Origin: Streptococcus suis
Lineage (GTDB): Bacteria > Bacillota > Bacilli > Lactobacillales > Streptococcaceae
DNA length: 64,000 nucleotides
Direction of reading: 5' to 3'
NCBI GenBank assembly: GCA_029593465.1
Contig: JAKTNK010000002.1
Coordinates: forward strand, 1-64,000
Below, in pieces: positions 18,537-26,810 of this stretch (its first letter is position 1; every line of letters begins with the position of its first letter). Both the position numbers and the translations under genes were made by a program. The notes beneath the pieces were generated by a model. The model was given only the letters and a program-made list of their open reading frames with translations. It made no database searches and had not been told where the DNA came from.

Positions 18537-19349
18537 CTATAAAAAGAGTTTGTCCAGTTGTCGTGCAACGCCATCTTCTTCATTAGTATAGGCTAACTGC
18601 TCATCTGCATAAGGCAATAACACTTGGCTAGCATTTTTCATGGCATAACCTTTTTTGGCAAAATGTAGCATCTCCGTGTCATTGTGCTCATCACCAAAGG
18701 CAATCAAATCATCGGCTGTTTTGTTAAAAAGAGATAGTAAGTAAGAGAGTGCGAAGGCCTTGTTGACGCCTTTGGGAGAGACTTCTAAAATATTAAGAGG
18801 TCCCCCCCAAGAGTCCACTTCAATCTCATTGTTGAACTGCTCTTGAATGGTTGAGGCTAGTTCAATTTTATCACTAGCACGCGTCTGCATCAGCAATGCA
18901 TTAGGATTACTTGTAATTTTTTCAGGATGCAATCTCAGTTTTTCAGTGATTTCATCAAGACCGAATAAGGCTGGGTCAATACGGTCCGGGTAGTCAAAGG
19001 TGATATAAACTTTTTTACGGTATTCGCTGGCGATAAAATCCATTTCATAGCGGTCGCTAGCTGCTAGCATATCAAACAGATATTTCTTGTCCAGAGTGAC
19101 GGATTTTTCGTAATCCCATTGTTTACCCGGGAGATGAGTGAGGGAGCCGTTGAAGGTAATCATAGGGGTATCTAACTTGAGGCGCTTATAGTGATCTAAG
19201 GCCATACGATAGGGTCTGCCGGTTGCAATGACAACATGATGCCCCTGTTCTCTCACTTTTTGGATCGTATCAACAGTATAGTCAGAAATCGTATTGTCGC
19301 TGTGGAGCAGTGTCCCGTCTAGGTCAATAGCAATAATTTTCGTAGTCAT
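18537..19349 (-). CDS. Cof-type HAD-superfamily phosphatase
   Basis: The 270-residue protein has HAD motif I (AIDLDGTLL, nucleophile Asp near residue 9), motif II (VIATGRPY), a C2B cap, and motif IV (IAFGDEHNDTEML), typical of the Cof/YwpJ group that dephosphorylates sugar phosphates, FMN or other small metabolites. The ATG at 19349 has no Shine-Dalgarno: a TATAAT box ends only 6 nt before it, so the transcript is predicted to begin at the start codon. An in-frame start further upstream would lie outside the transcript. It is a single gene. Confidence 0.88.
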   Translation of the reverse strand: MTTKIIAIDLDGTLLHSDNTISDYTVDTIQKVREQGHHVVIATGRPYRMALDHYKRLKLDTPMITFNGSLTHLPGKQWDYEKSVTLDKKYLFDMLAASDRYEMDFIASEYRKKVYITFDYPDRIDPALFGLDEITEKLRLHPEKITSNPNALLMQTRASDKIELASTIQEQFNNEIEVDSWGGPLNILEVSPKGVNKAFALSYLLSLFNKTADDLIAFGDEHNDTEMLHFAKKGYAMKNASQVLLPYADEQLAYTNEEDGVARQLDKLFL

Positions 19350-19355
19350 AGCAGT

Positions 19356-19364
19356 ATTATAACA
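19356..19364 (-). promoter_or_regulatory. Extended -10 promoter giving a leaderless HAD mRNA
   Basis: On the minus strand TGTTATAAT is followed by ACTGCT and then ATG, so the usual +1 falls on the A of the start codon. Confidence 0.65.
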
Positions 19365-19547
19365 AAAAATAGCAGTCAAGTGTGCTTGTGCTCGTTATTT
19401 TCTTAAGTTCAACTATTTATATGCAAACATCATCATAATAGGATAATGATCGGAAAGTTGTTGTGTTCTTAGGTATGGCGCTAGATAATCGTTCTCTTAT
19501 AAGAGAATGATATGAATGTTTTCAATTCAAAAAATGCTAAATAAATC

Positions 19548-19595
19548 TTGAAAAACGAATGTTAATTTAATATAATGTAACTATCGTTCGAAAAA
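19548..19595 (+). promoter_or_regulatory. Purine permease promoter with two PurBox-like sites
   Basis: TTGAAA (19548-19553) and TATAAT (19571-19576) are 17 nt apart. AAAAACGAATGTT (19551-19563) overlaps the -35 and ATCGTTCGAAAAA (19583-19595) lies downstream in the opposite orientation. Both resemble the lactococcal/streptococcal PurBox (AWWWCCGAACWWT), so PurR control is likely. Confidence 0.7.
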
Positions 19596-19611
19596 GGAGT
19601 TTTGTATCACA

Positions 19612-21060
19612 ATGGAGACTTTTTTCCGTCTAAGAGAACACCATACCAGTGTTCGTACTGAAATCATGGCTGGTTTGACAACGTTTTTTGCCATGAGTTA
19701 CATTCTGTTTGTTAACCCAACGATTTTGGGAGCAGCTGGTATGCCGACACAGGCTGTTTTTCTGGCAACCATTATTTCAGCGGTTATTTCAACCTTAATC
19801 ATGGGACTTTTTGCTAATGTTCCTTACGCTTTAGCGCCAGGAATGGGCTTGAATGCCTTTTTTACCTACACGGTTGTATTTGGTTTGGGCTTTAGTTGGC
19901 AGGAAGCTTTAGCCATGGTCTTTCTCTGTGGCCTGTTTAATATTTTCATCACAGTGACCAAGGTTCGTAAGAGCATTATCAAAGCCATCCCGGTTAGTTT
20001 ACAACATGCTATTGGTGGTGGGATAGGTATCTTTGTGGCTTATCTTGGTTTTAAAAATGCTAATATCATTGATTTCTCTGTTTCGGCAGGAAACATCGTT
20101 AGCATCAATGGAATGGCTCCTGAAAAGGCTAATTTGACTAAAGGTGTCAGCTCAGTGGTTGCTAATGGTGGTGTTGTTCCAGAAATCTCAAACTTTACGG
20201 ATCCAGCGGTTATTTTAGCGGTTATCGGTCTTTTCCTAACAGCCATTTTGGTCATTAAAAATGTACGTGGTGCGATTTTAATCGGTATTATTGTCACAAC
20301 TATCCTAGGTATTCCCATGGGAGTTGTTGATTTATCAACGCTTAGCTTTACCAATCATCTGGGTTCGGCTTTTGGGGAGCTGGGAACGACCTTCTTGGCT
20401 GCTTTTAGAGGGATGGGGTCATTATTTAGCGATTCGGCCCGTTTGCCGCTTGTCTTGATGACGATCTTTGCTTTCTCTTTATCAGACACCTTTGACACGC
20501 TAGGAACATTTATTGGAACGGGTCGTCGTACCGGCATTTTTTCTGCTGAGGATGAAGCCTCTCTTGAAAATTCGTCAGGTTTTTCATCTAAGATGGATCG
20601 CGCCTTATTTGCGGATGCTATTGGAACCTCTATCGGAGCTCTTTTTGGAACGTCCAATACAACCACTTATGTGGAGTCTGCAGCAGGTATTGCTGAGGGT
20701 GGCCGTACGGGCTTGACAGCTGTTTCCACAGCCGTTGCCTTCATGCTATCAGTCTTTTTGTTGCCGCTTGTTGGTATCGTTCCAGCCGCTGCAACAGCAC
20801 CAGCTCTGATTATTGTTGGTGTGATGATGGTTTCTTCATTTCTTGATGTTGACTGGAGTAACTTTGAAGATGCCTTACCAGCCTTCTTTGCTGCTTTCTT
20901 TATGGCCTTGTGCTATTCCATTTCCTATGGCATTGCCGCAGCCTTTATCTTTTACTGCTTGGTTAAGCTTGCGACAGGGAAGTCTAAAGAGATTCATCCC
21001 ATTCTTTGGGGAGCAACAGGGCTCTTTATTCTCAACTTTGTTATCTTGGCTATTATTTAA
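19612..21060 (+). CDS. NCS2-family purine (hypoxanthine/guanine/adenine) permease
   Basis: This 482-residue membrane protein belongs to the AzgA/PbuG branch of the NCS2 family, purine-proton symporters. Diagnostic stretches are LTTFFAMSYILFVNP near the N-terminus, the ALAPGMGLNAFFTYTVV loop, and FGTSNTTTYVESAAGIAEGGRTG in the second half, which binds the nucleobase. About 12-14 membrane segments are expected. AAAAAGGAG precedes the ATG at a somewhat long distance of about 14 nt. The promoter carries two PurBox-like sites, which fits a salvage role. It is monocistronic. Confidence 0.92.
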   Translation: METFFRLREHHTSVRTEIMAGLTTFFAMSYILFVNPTILGAAGMPTQAVFLATIISAVISTLIMGLFANVPYALAPGMGLNAFFTYTVVFGLGFSWQEALAMVFLCGLFNIFITVTKVRKSIIKAIPVSLQHAIGGGIGIFVAYLGFKNANIIDFSVSAGNIVSINGMAPEKANLTKGVSSVVANGGVVPEISNFTDPAVILAVIGLFLTAILVIKNVRGAILIGIIVTTILGIPMGVVDLSTLSFTNHLGSAFGELGTTFLAAFRGMGSLFSDSARLPLVLMTIFAFSLSDTFDTLGTFIGTGRRTGIFSAEDEASLENSSGFSSKMDRALFADAIGTSIGALFGTSNTTTYVESAAGIAEGGRTGLTAVSTAVAFMLSVFLLPLVGIVPAAATAPALIIVGVMMVSSFLDVDWSNFEDALPAFFAAFFMALCYSISYGIAAAFIFYCLVKLATGKSKEIHPILWGATGLFILNFVILAII

Positions 21061-21126
21061 AGGATTTGAAAAACATCATCAGCCAACCTGCTGGTGATGT
21101 TTTAAGATGGTCAAACTAAACGACTC

Positions 21127-21155
21127 ATGACAAACCCTATCCCCTATGGTATAAT
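21127..21155 (+). promoter_or_regulatory. tsaE promoter (leaderless arrangement)
   Basis: ATGACA (21127-21132) and TATAAT (21150-21155) are exactly 17 nt apart; the ATG of tsaE follows 7 nt after the -10, with no Shine-Dalgarno between. Confidence 0.72.
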
Positions 21156-21162
21156 GAGTACC

Positions 21163-21603
21163 ATGTATAAAGTAAATAGTGCATCTGAATTGATAGCCTT
21201 TGGTGATAAGATTGGACGCCGTTTAAAATCAGGAGATATCCTTATTCTGACAGGTGATTTAGGGACAGGTAAAACAACTTTTACCAAAGGTCTGGCTCAA
21301 GGGCTTGGTGTGAAGCAAATGATTAAAAGCCCAACTTATACTATTGTTCGTGAATACGACGGTAAGTTGCCCTTATATCATCTAGATGTCTATCGGATCG
21401 GTGATGATCCAGATTCGATTGACTTGGATAGCTTCTTATTCGGAGATGGTGTGACAGTGATTGAGTGGGGAGAATTGATGGAGAGTCATCTACCGCAAGA
21501 TTATGTACAACTCTCTCTGTCACTTGATGGTCAGGGACGTCTCATAGATATAGCTGGTCAAGGCCCTAGGTATCAAGAGCTGTTGATTGACTTTTTCGCC
21601 TAA
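21163..21603 (+). CDS. tsaE: tRNA threonylcarbamoyladenosine biosynthesis ATPase TsaE
   Basis: The 146-residue P-loop ATPase supports TsaB-TsaD in making t6A37 in ANN-decoding tRNAs. It has the Walker A GDLGTGKTTF, the segment KSPTYTIVREY, the YHLDVYRI motif and the VIEWGE motif, all characteristic of TsaE. The ATG at 21163 lies 7 nt after a TATAAT box with a well-placed -35, so the mRNA is predicted to be leaderless or nearly so. An LCP wall-ligase gene follows after 172 nt that contain no supported gene. Confidence 0.94.
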   Translation: MYKVNSASELIAFGDKIGRRLKSGDILILTGDLGTGKTTFTKGLAQGLGVKQMIKSPTYTIVREYDGKLPLYHLDVYRIGDDPDSIDLDSFLFGDGVTVIEWGELMESHLPQDYVQLSLSLDGQGRLIDIAGQGPRYQELLIDFFA

Positions 21604-21775
21604 GGCAGTATCATCTTCTCCTCGTGGAAGCATGAGGAATCGAGTCATCATTACCAGTGCCTCACAGGCGCTCAATCAGACGGATATGTGTATGATGATA
21701 AAACGGTTCTGATGTGATTGAGAAGACGTGGTTAAATAAATTCTTAATATGTAAACTGATAGGTAACGAGAACTA

Positions 21776-22963
21776 ATGAAATTAGGCAAAAAAATCTTTT
21801 TGATGATGATGCTGATTGTAGCCACTAGCATCATTGCTATGGGGACCTATTTTGGGTCTGCCTATATTTTTTCAACGGGAGCATTTTCAAAAACCTTTAA
21901 AAGTTTTGACGGTGAAAAGGTCAGTCAAGCCATCGATAAAAATGAACCATTTTCGGTCTTATTGATGGGGGTTGATACCGGAACGGCTGAACGGTCTTCA
22001 ACTTGGGAAGGAAACAGTGACTCTATGATTCTTGTCACGATCAATCCTAAGACCAAAAAAACGACCATGACCAGCTTAGAGCGTGATATTATGGTCACAT
22101 TAAAGGGACCAAGCTCCAATAGTCAAAATGGGGAAAAAGCTAAGTTGAATGCTGCCTACGCGGCTGGTGGTGCTCAGATGGCTATGATGACCGTTGAGGA
22201 AATGCTTGATATTGACATTGACTACTACATGCAGATTAACATGCAAGGCTTGATGGATTTGGTTAATGCTGTTGATGGGATTACTGTGACCAATCATTTT
22301 GATTTTCCGATTTCAATCGCTCAAAACGAACCTGATTACACAGCAACGGTCGAGCCAGGGACTCATCATATCAATGGCGAGCAAGCTCTTGTTTATGCCC
22401 GAATGCGATACGATGATCCAGAAGGCGATTACGGTCGGCAGAAGCGTCAGCGTGAAGTGATCCAAAAAGTCATGAAAAAAGTGCTTGCTCTAGGCAATAG
22501 TGTGTCGTCTTACAAAAAAATCTTGACAGCTGTTACAGGCAATATGCAGACGGATATCAAGATTACTTCTTCCACCATTCCTAGCTTGTTCAAATACGCC
22601 GATACCGTCAAACATGTCACCGAATATCAGCTAAAAGGAGAAGATGCTGATATCAATGGTGGTTCTTATCAGATTCCAACAGCTAACGAGATTTTGAAAG
22701 TACAAAATACCATAAAAAAACAGCTGGGGGACCAGACCAAGACGCTTGAACAGCTACAAACGAATGTCATCACTTATGAAGAACTGCATGGGCTCAGTAT
22801 CATTTCTGAAGGGACTTATACGGAAGAGAGTAGTGAGGACTTTTACGCTCCTACAGACAGTTATGCTTATCAAGAATCGCAAGATGGTTATCCAAGTGTT
22901 GACACGACGGTACCACCTTCAGAGACGGTCTATAACGATCAAATGCTAGCAACACAATGGTAA
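21776..22963 (+). CDS. LytR-CpsA-Psr (LCP) family wall-polymer ligase
   Basis: The 395-residue protein has a short cytosolic start, one membrane segment (about residues 7-29) and an extracytoplasmic LCP domain. Family motifs are LLMGVDTGTAER, NSDSMILVTINP, TSLERDIMV with the conserved Arg, and ALVYARMRYDDPEGDYGRQKRQR. LCP enzymes attach anionic polymers such as group carbohydrate or teichoic acid to peptidoglycan. The C-terminal 50 residues are rich in S, T, E, Y and Q and lack a known domain. In streptococci the copy beside tsaE corresponds to the BrpA/LytR type (established context). Confidence 0.92.
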   Translation: MKLGKKIFLMMMLIVATSIIAMGTYFGSAYIFSTGAFSKTFKSFDGEKVSQAIDKNEPFSVLLMGVDTGTAERSSTWEGNSDSMILVTINPKTKKTTMTSLERDIMVTLKGPSSNSQNGEKAKLNAAYAAGGAQMAMMTVEEMLDIDIDYYMQINMQGLMDLVNAVDGITVTNHFDFPISIAQNEPDYTATVEPGTHHINGEQALVYARMRYDDPEGDYGRQKRQREVIQKVMKKVLALGNSVSSYKKILTAVTGNMQTDIKITSSTIPSLFKYADTVKHVTEYQLKGEDADINGGSYQIPTANEILKVQNTIKKQLGDQTKTLEQLQTNVITYEELHGLSIISEGTYTEESSEDFYAPTDSYAYQESQDGYPSVDTTVPPSETVYNDQMLATQW

Positions 22964-22986
22964 TAGAAGATTTGTTTATTCATAGA

Positions 22987-23018
22987 AAACTACCTGTGCG
23001 TTAATGCGCAGGTAGTTT
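22987..23018 (+). terminator. Possible terminator after the LCP gene
   Basis: AAACTACCTG and CAGGTAGTTT form a 10-bp stem with a 12-nt loop, 23 nt past the stop. The U-tract is short, so this is tentative. Confidence 0.5.
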
Positions 23019-23120
23019 GCGTTTAAGTAATCTAGAGCTCTTGTTTTTGCTAAATAGGTTTGTTTGAACAGTGAGCATCAAAAACTTGCAGATGGTCAAC
23101 TGATATGATATACTTTAAGC

Positions 23121-23239
23121 GTCTTCAGGGCAGGGTGAGATTCCCGACCGGCGGTGTCTAGTTAAATCTAGGAGTCCGCGAGCGAAAGCTGATGTGGTGA
23201 GATTCCACAACCGACAGTAAAGTCTGGATGGGAGAAGAC
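23121..23239 (+). ncRNA. FMN riboswitch (RFN element)
   Basis: The conserved RFN core is visible: GTCTTCAGGGCAGGGTGAGA at the 5' side, TTCCCGACCGGCGGT, the variable arm, GTCCGCGAGCG, GTGAGATTCCACAACCGACAG and the closing GGATGGGAGAAGAC. The P1 stem pairs GTCTTC with GAAGAC. It precedes the riboflavin transporter gene by 75 nt and should shut it off when FMN is plentiful. Confidence 0.97.
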
Positions 23240-23314
23240 CGCTTTTTCAGTGTTTTTGAGATACGCTAAAAACGGGAACTTCTTTCAATTTTTTTAAATT
23301 GGAGGAATTTTTTA

Positions 23315-23881
23315 ATGTCTAAGACAAAGACTCGTCAACTGGTAATACTTGCTATCCTAGCAAGCCTATCCTTTATTTTGATGTTGTTTCAGTTTCCAAT
23401 CCTACCGGCGGCTGACTTTTTAAAGATTGACTTTAGCATTATCCCTATCTTATTAGGATTAGTGATGTTTGATTTAAAAAGTGCTTATGTTATCCTTTTG
23501 CTGAGAACTTTGTTAAAATTATTTTTAAATAATAAAGGAATAGGCGAACTCATTGGACTTCCGATGAATATTATTGGCATGGGAATCTTTGTACTTGCCT
23601 TTGCTATTTTCTGGAAACACCAGCAGTCACGTCGGTCTTATATTGTAGCTAGTGTCATTGGAACCATGTTATTAACGCTATCCATGTTAGTCCTTAATTA
23701 TGTTTTTGCGATTCCCTTGTACGTTAAATTGGCTAACTTTGATATTGCTGCTTTTATCGGTATTTCTAAGTACTTGCTAGCCATGGTGATTCCCTTTAAT
23801 CTAATCGAAGGAGTGATTTTATCGCTTGTTTTTGCCGTCAGTTTTCTAGTATTGAAACCGGTATTACAACGATACAGTTGA
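23315..23881 (+). CDS. ribU: Riboflavin ECF transporter S component RibU
   Basis: The 188-residue protein has six predicted membrane helices. The FPILPAADFLKIDFSIIPILLG stretch near residue 28 is the hallmark of RibU. It binds riboflavin and works with the shared EcfA/EcfA'/EcfT energy module encoded elsewhere. TTGGAGGAA precedes the ATG. Its leader contains an FMN riboswitch, which confirms the substrate. The PAP2 gene begins one base after its stop, so the two form one transcript. Confidence 0.95.
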   Translation: MSKTKTRQLVILAILASLSFILMLFQFPILPAADFLKIDFSIIPILLGLVMFDLKSAYVILLLRTLLKLFLNNKGIGELIGLPMNIIGMGIFVLAFAIFWKHQQSRRSYIVASVIGTMLLTLSMLVLNYVFAIPLYVKLANFDIAAFIGISKYLLAMVIPFNLIEGVILSLVFAVSFLVLKPVLQRYS

Positions 23882-23882
23882 T

Positions 23883-24536
23883 ATGAAAGAAAAACAAACT
23901 TATTTTTTGAGAGGCTCGATTGCCCTCCTCTTATTTATGATACTTGGCTACACAGTCAAATTTTATCCAGAGCATTTAGAGGTTTTTGATAGTCGTATTC
24001 AGACAGCTATTAGGGGGAACCTCCCTCAGGAAGTCACAGCATTTTTCAGAAGTCTGACGATTTTAGGGAATACGACAACCTTCGTTTTTGTCCTGCTAGT
24101 AGCTGTTTTCTACCTCTATTTCGTTAAGAAATGGAGGATAGAAGGTCTGTTTCTTTCCCTTAGCGGCGTTGTTTCGGGCCTTTTGATCGTTGCAACCAAG
24201 GGATTGTATGCTAGGGGTAGACCGGCGATAGAGCATCTCGTAGTGGCGCAAGGCTTCTCCTTTCCTAGCGGGCATTCGGCAGGATCTATGATGATTTATG
24301 GATTTATGTTGATTATCGCCCACCAACGGTTGACATCAAAACCACTGCGCTTACTAGTTGAAGGATTTTTCCTCGCCTTAATCTTCTTAATCGGGTTATC
24401 GCGGATTTATCTAGGTGTCCATTATCCAACGGATGTCTTGGCAGGCTTCTTGCTGGGATTTGCCTGTCTTCAGTTCATCTATCCTTTTTACGACCAAAAG
24501 CGATTTGAAGCGCGCTTTCAAGGAAAACAAAAGTAG
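23883..24536 (+). CDS. PAP2-family membrane phosphatase
   Basis: The 217-residue protein has about six membrane segments and the three motifs of the phosphatidic acid phosphatase 2 superfamily: KGLYARGRP (motif 1, K-x6-RP), FPSGHSAGS (motif 2) and SRIYLGVHYPTDVLAG (motif 3). Such enzymes dephosphorylate lipid phosphates, often undecaprenyl diphosphate or phosphatidylglycerophosphate, at the outer face of the membrane. It starts one base after ribU and lacks a clear Shine-Dalgarno, so translation is probably coupled. Its stop codon is inside the stem of the terminator that ends the operon. Confidence 0.9.
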   Translation: MKEKQTYFLRGSIALLLFMILGYTVKFYPEHLEVFDSRIQTAIRGNLPQEVTAFFRSLTILGNTTTFVFVLLVAVFYLYFVKKWRIEGLFLSLSGVVSGLLIVATKGLYARGRPAIEHLVVAQGFSFPSGHSAGSMMIYGFMLIIAHQRLTSKPLRLLVEGFFLALIFLIGLSRIYLGVHYPTDVLAGFLLGFACLQFIYPFYDQKRFEARFQGKQK

Positions 24537-24561
24537 TCTATCCTGTCATAGACTACTTTTT
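24529..24561 (+). terminator. ribU-PAP2 operon terminator
   Basis: AAAAGTAGTCTAT and its exact complement form a 13-bp stem with a 6-nt loop and a T-rich tail. The stem includes the PAP2 stop codon. Confidence 0.88.
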
Positions 24562-24759
24562 ATTTACCGTTTAAAGAGTTTGAGATATTCTAGCCAAAAA
24601 TGCTCCCTTAGAAATAATATTCGAACCTCCATATTAATCGATGTCGCGAATATTAAAGGAAGCGTCAAAAGGCGATTAGAGCAGTCTTTCGGAACAGAAC
24701 CATGTCAAAACAGACAATCACAGAGATAAGGCGTTTGCCTGCTTTTCGTTGAAACGTGG

Positions 24760-25695
24760 CTAGTCTAAATGCTTGAGTTTACCACGGAAATCGTCAATGG
24801 TTTGGTAACCTTTTTCCTGCATAATGGCTTGTAATTCAGCTTGGATACGTGTAAAGATAGGAGTATCTTCGTAGCCAAAGGCAGAACCGATTTGAACCAT
24901 ACTGGCTCCGCAAAGGATGTGTTCGAAAGCATCACGCCCGGATTTGACGCCACCAGTTCCGATGATTTGGATGGATGGTTTTAGGCGTTGATAAAAGGCA
25001 TGGACATTCGCGAGAGCTGTCGGTTTGAGGTAGTCTCCGCCGATACCGCCAAAACCGTTTTTGGGTTTAATGACAACCGTTTCATCCTGGATGACCAGAC
25101 CATTTCCGATAGAATTGACGCTGTTGATGAAGGTTAGTGGGAACTGATTTAAAATCTCAGCCATTTGATCAAAATGCACCAAATCAAAATAAGGAGGAAG
25201 TTTGACTCCTAGTGGTTTGTTGTAGTAAGTAAAGATTTCAGATAAGAGCTTTTCAGTTGTCTCAAAATCATAGGCAATTTGAGGTTTTCCTGGAACATTT
25301 GGGCAAGAAAGATTGAGTTCTACAAGACCTTGATAGTTACTGTTTTGGATAGTTTGTAAGATGACATGCGTCTCCACTTGTGACATGCCGACAACAGAGA
25401 AAAAATGTGATTGCTGAGGTTCTTTTTCCTGCAGGGAGAGTAAATAGTCGAGATAATACTGGAAGCCTTTGTTTGGTAGTCCCATTGAATTGATGGTGCC
25501 AAGAGGAGTGCTTACCATACGTGGCGAAGGATTGCCAGCGCGTGCCTCTAACGTTGCTGTTTTCGTAACGAAAGCACCAGCCTTGGAGTGACGAATGGCC
25601 TCCAAATCGTTGATAGTCATGCAGCGAACACCAGCAGCATTCATTAAGCAATTCTCAAATTGAAAAGAACCAATCCGTGTAGATGTTAATACCAT
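24760..25695 (-). CDS. pyrD: Dihydroorotate dehydrogenase A (class 1A, fumarate-type)
   Basis: The 311-residue flavoenzyme oxidises dihydroorotate to orotate with fumarate as acceptor, the fourth step of pyrimidine synthesis, in the cytosol. Class 1A traits are the [10 protein letters not shown] start region, the loop [20 protein letters not shown] with the catalytic cysteine near residue 130, and [23 protein letters not shown] near the C-terminus that holds FMN phosphate. CAGGAGG precedes the ATG. It is a single minus-strand gene, separate from other pyr genes. Confidence 0.95.
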   Translation of the reverse strand: MVLTSTRIGSFQFENCLMNAAGVRCMTINDLEAIRHSKAGAFVTKTATLEARAGNPSPRMVSTPLGTINSMGLPNKGFQYYLDYLLSLQEKEPQQSHFFSVVGMSQVETHVILQTIQNSNYQGLVELNLSCPNVPGKPQIAYDFETTEKLLSEIFTYYNKPLGVKLPPYFDLVHFDQMAEILNQFPLTFINSVNSIGNGLVIQDETVVIKPKNGFGGIGGDYLKPTALANVHAFYQRLKPSIQIIGTGGVKSGRDAFEHILCGASMVQIGSAFGYEDTPIFTRIQAELQAIMQEKGYQTIDDFRGKLKHLD

Positions 25696-25751
25696 AATTT
25701 CCTCCTGTATGGAAAGGGCAGAAGCTGCCAGGTTTTAGACAAATTTTTTCT

Positions 25752-25780
25752 ATTCTATCACTCTGCTGGAAGGAGAGCAA
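25752..25780 (-). promoter_or_regulatory. pyrD promoter
   Basis: On the minus strand TTGCTC (25775-25780) and TAGAAT (25752-25757) are 17 nt apart with an extended -10 TG. Confidence 0.65.
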
Positions 25781-25832
25781 GATTTTTTTTGAGATAGGTT
25801 AGGAAAGTTCGTCTTTTTGAAGCATTAAATCC

Positions 25833-25860
25833 TTGAAGGAAACGTTATCATAGATAAAAT
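25833..25860 (+). promoter_or_regulatory. Candidate gpmA promoter with cre-like spacer
   Basis: TTGAAG (25833-25838) and TAAAAT (25855-25860) are 16 nt apart; AGGAAACGTTATCA (25837-25850) matches 12 of 14 cre positions. Another TAAAAT lies at 25895, so the exact start is uncertain. Confidence 0.4.
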
Positions 25861-25976
25861 TGTGATTTGACTAGCTTTTTAAACTGATTTTGGGTAAAAT
25901 AAGGAGGTAATTGGCGTTAGCCAAGAATATGGGGTTGAGACTTCTTGACCCATAACGATTAAAGGAGTTACGTTAA

Positions 25977-26672
25977 ATGGTAAAATTAGTTTTTGCTCGC
26001 CACGGTGAGTCAGAATGGAACAAGGCCAATCTTTTCACTGGTTGGGCAGATGTTGATCTTTCTGAAAAAGGAACCCAACAAGCAATTGATGCGGGTAAGT
26101 TGATTAAAGAAGCTGGCATTGAGTTTGACCTTGCTTTCACATCTGTTTTGAAACGTGCCATCAAGACAACTAACTTGGCCCTTGAAAGTTCTGACCAACT
26201 TTGGGTTCCTGTTGAAAAATCATGGCGTTTGAATGAGCGTCATTATGGTGGCTTGACTGGAAAAAATAAGGCAGAAGCAGCTGCGGAATTTGGTGATGAA
26301 CAAGTCCACATTTGGCGTCGTTCTTACGATGTTTTACCACCGGCTATGCCTAAGGATGATAAGTACTCAGCTCACAATGACCGTCGTTACGCTCAGCTTG
26401 ATCCGTCTGTCATCCCAGATGCTGAAAACTTAAAAGTTACTCTTGAGCGTGCCCTTCCATTCTGGGAAGATAAGATTGCACCAGCTCTTAAAGATGGCAA
26501 AGATGTTTTTGTAGGAGCTCACGGAAACTCTATTCGTGCTCTTGTCAAACACATTAAAAACTTGTCAGATGATGAGATCATGGATGTGGAAATTCCAAAC
26601 TTCCCACCACTTGTTTTTGAATTCGATGAGAATTTGAACCTTACAGAAGAGTACTACCTTGGTGGCGAATAA
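25977..26672 (+). CDS. gpmA: 2,3-bisphosphoglycerate-dependent phosphoglycerate mutase
   Basis: This glycolytic enzyme interconverts 3- and 2-phosphoglycerate. The 231-residue protein has the phospho-histidine motif [20 protein letters not shown] at the start (His10), the catalytic Glu in [16 protein letters not shown] and the second histidine in [13 protein letters not shown]. Length and motifs fit the dPGM family. The Shine-Dalgarno AAAGGAG is strong, and codon choice is visibly biased to highly expressed codons. It is monocistronic, ending at a terminator 12 nt after the stop. Confidence 0.97.
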   Translation: MVKLVFARHGESEWNKANLFTGWADVDLSEKGTQQAIDAGKLIKEAGIEFDLAFTSVLKRAIKTTNLALESSDQLWVPVEKSWRLNERHYGGLTGKNKAEAAAEFGDEQVHIWRRSYDVLPPAMPKDDKYSAHNDRRYAQLDPSVIPDAENLKVTLERALPFWEDKIAPALKDGKDVFVGAHGNSIRALVKHIKNLSDDEIMDVEIPNFPPLVFEFDENLNLTEEYYLGGE

Positions 26673-26684
26673 TCGCCTATCAAA

Positions 26685-26714
26685 GAATCAAGCCTTCAGG
26701 TTTGGTTCTTTTTT
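26685..26714 (+). terminator. gpmA terminator
   Basis: GAATCAAGCC and GGTTTGGTTC pair fully (with two G-U pairs) over a TTCA loop and are followed by six T residues. Confidence 0.88.
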
Positions 26715-26810
26715 AACTGAAAAAATCTTGCTAAAGATAAGGCTTACATCATCTTATCCTGTGATAATTATGGTAGAATAGAGAGTATATGTGATCTATG
26801 GAGAAGAAGT

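Noticed and set aside
24415-24729. Open frame running from inside the PAP2 gene past its terminator
   Set aside because: It overlaps the PAP2 gene and crosses a strong terminator stem; no start signal and no protein-like composition.
25867-25900. TTGACT and TAAAAT upstream of gpmA as its main promoter
   Set aside because: The spacer is 22 nt, too long for a normal promoter; the pair at 25833-25860 fits better.
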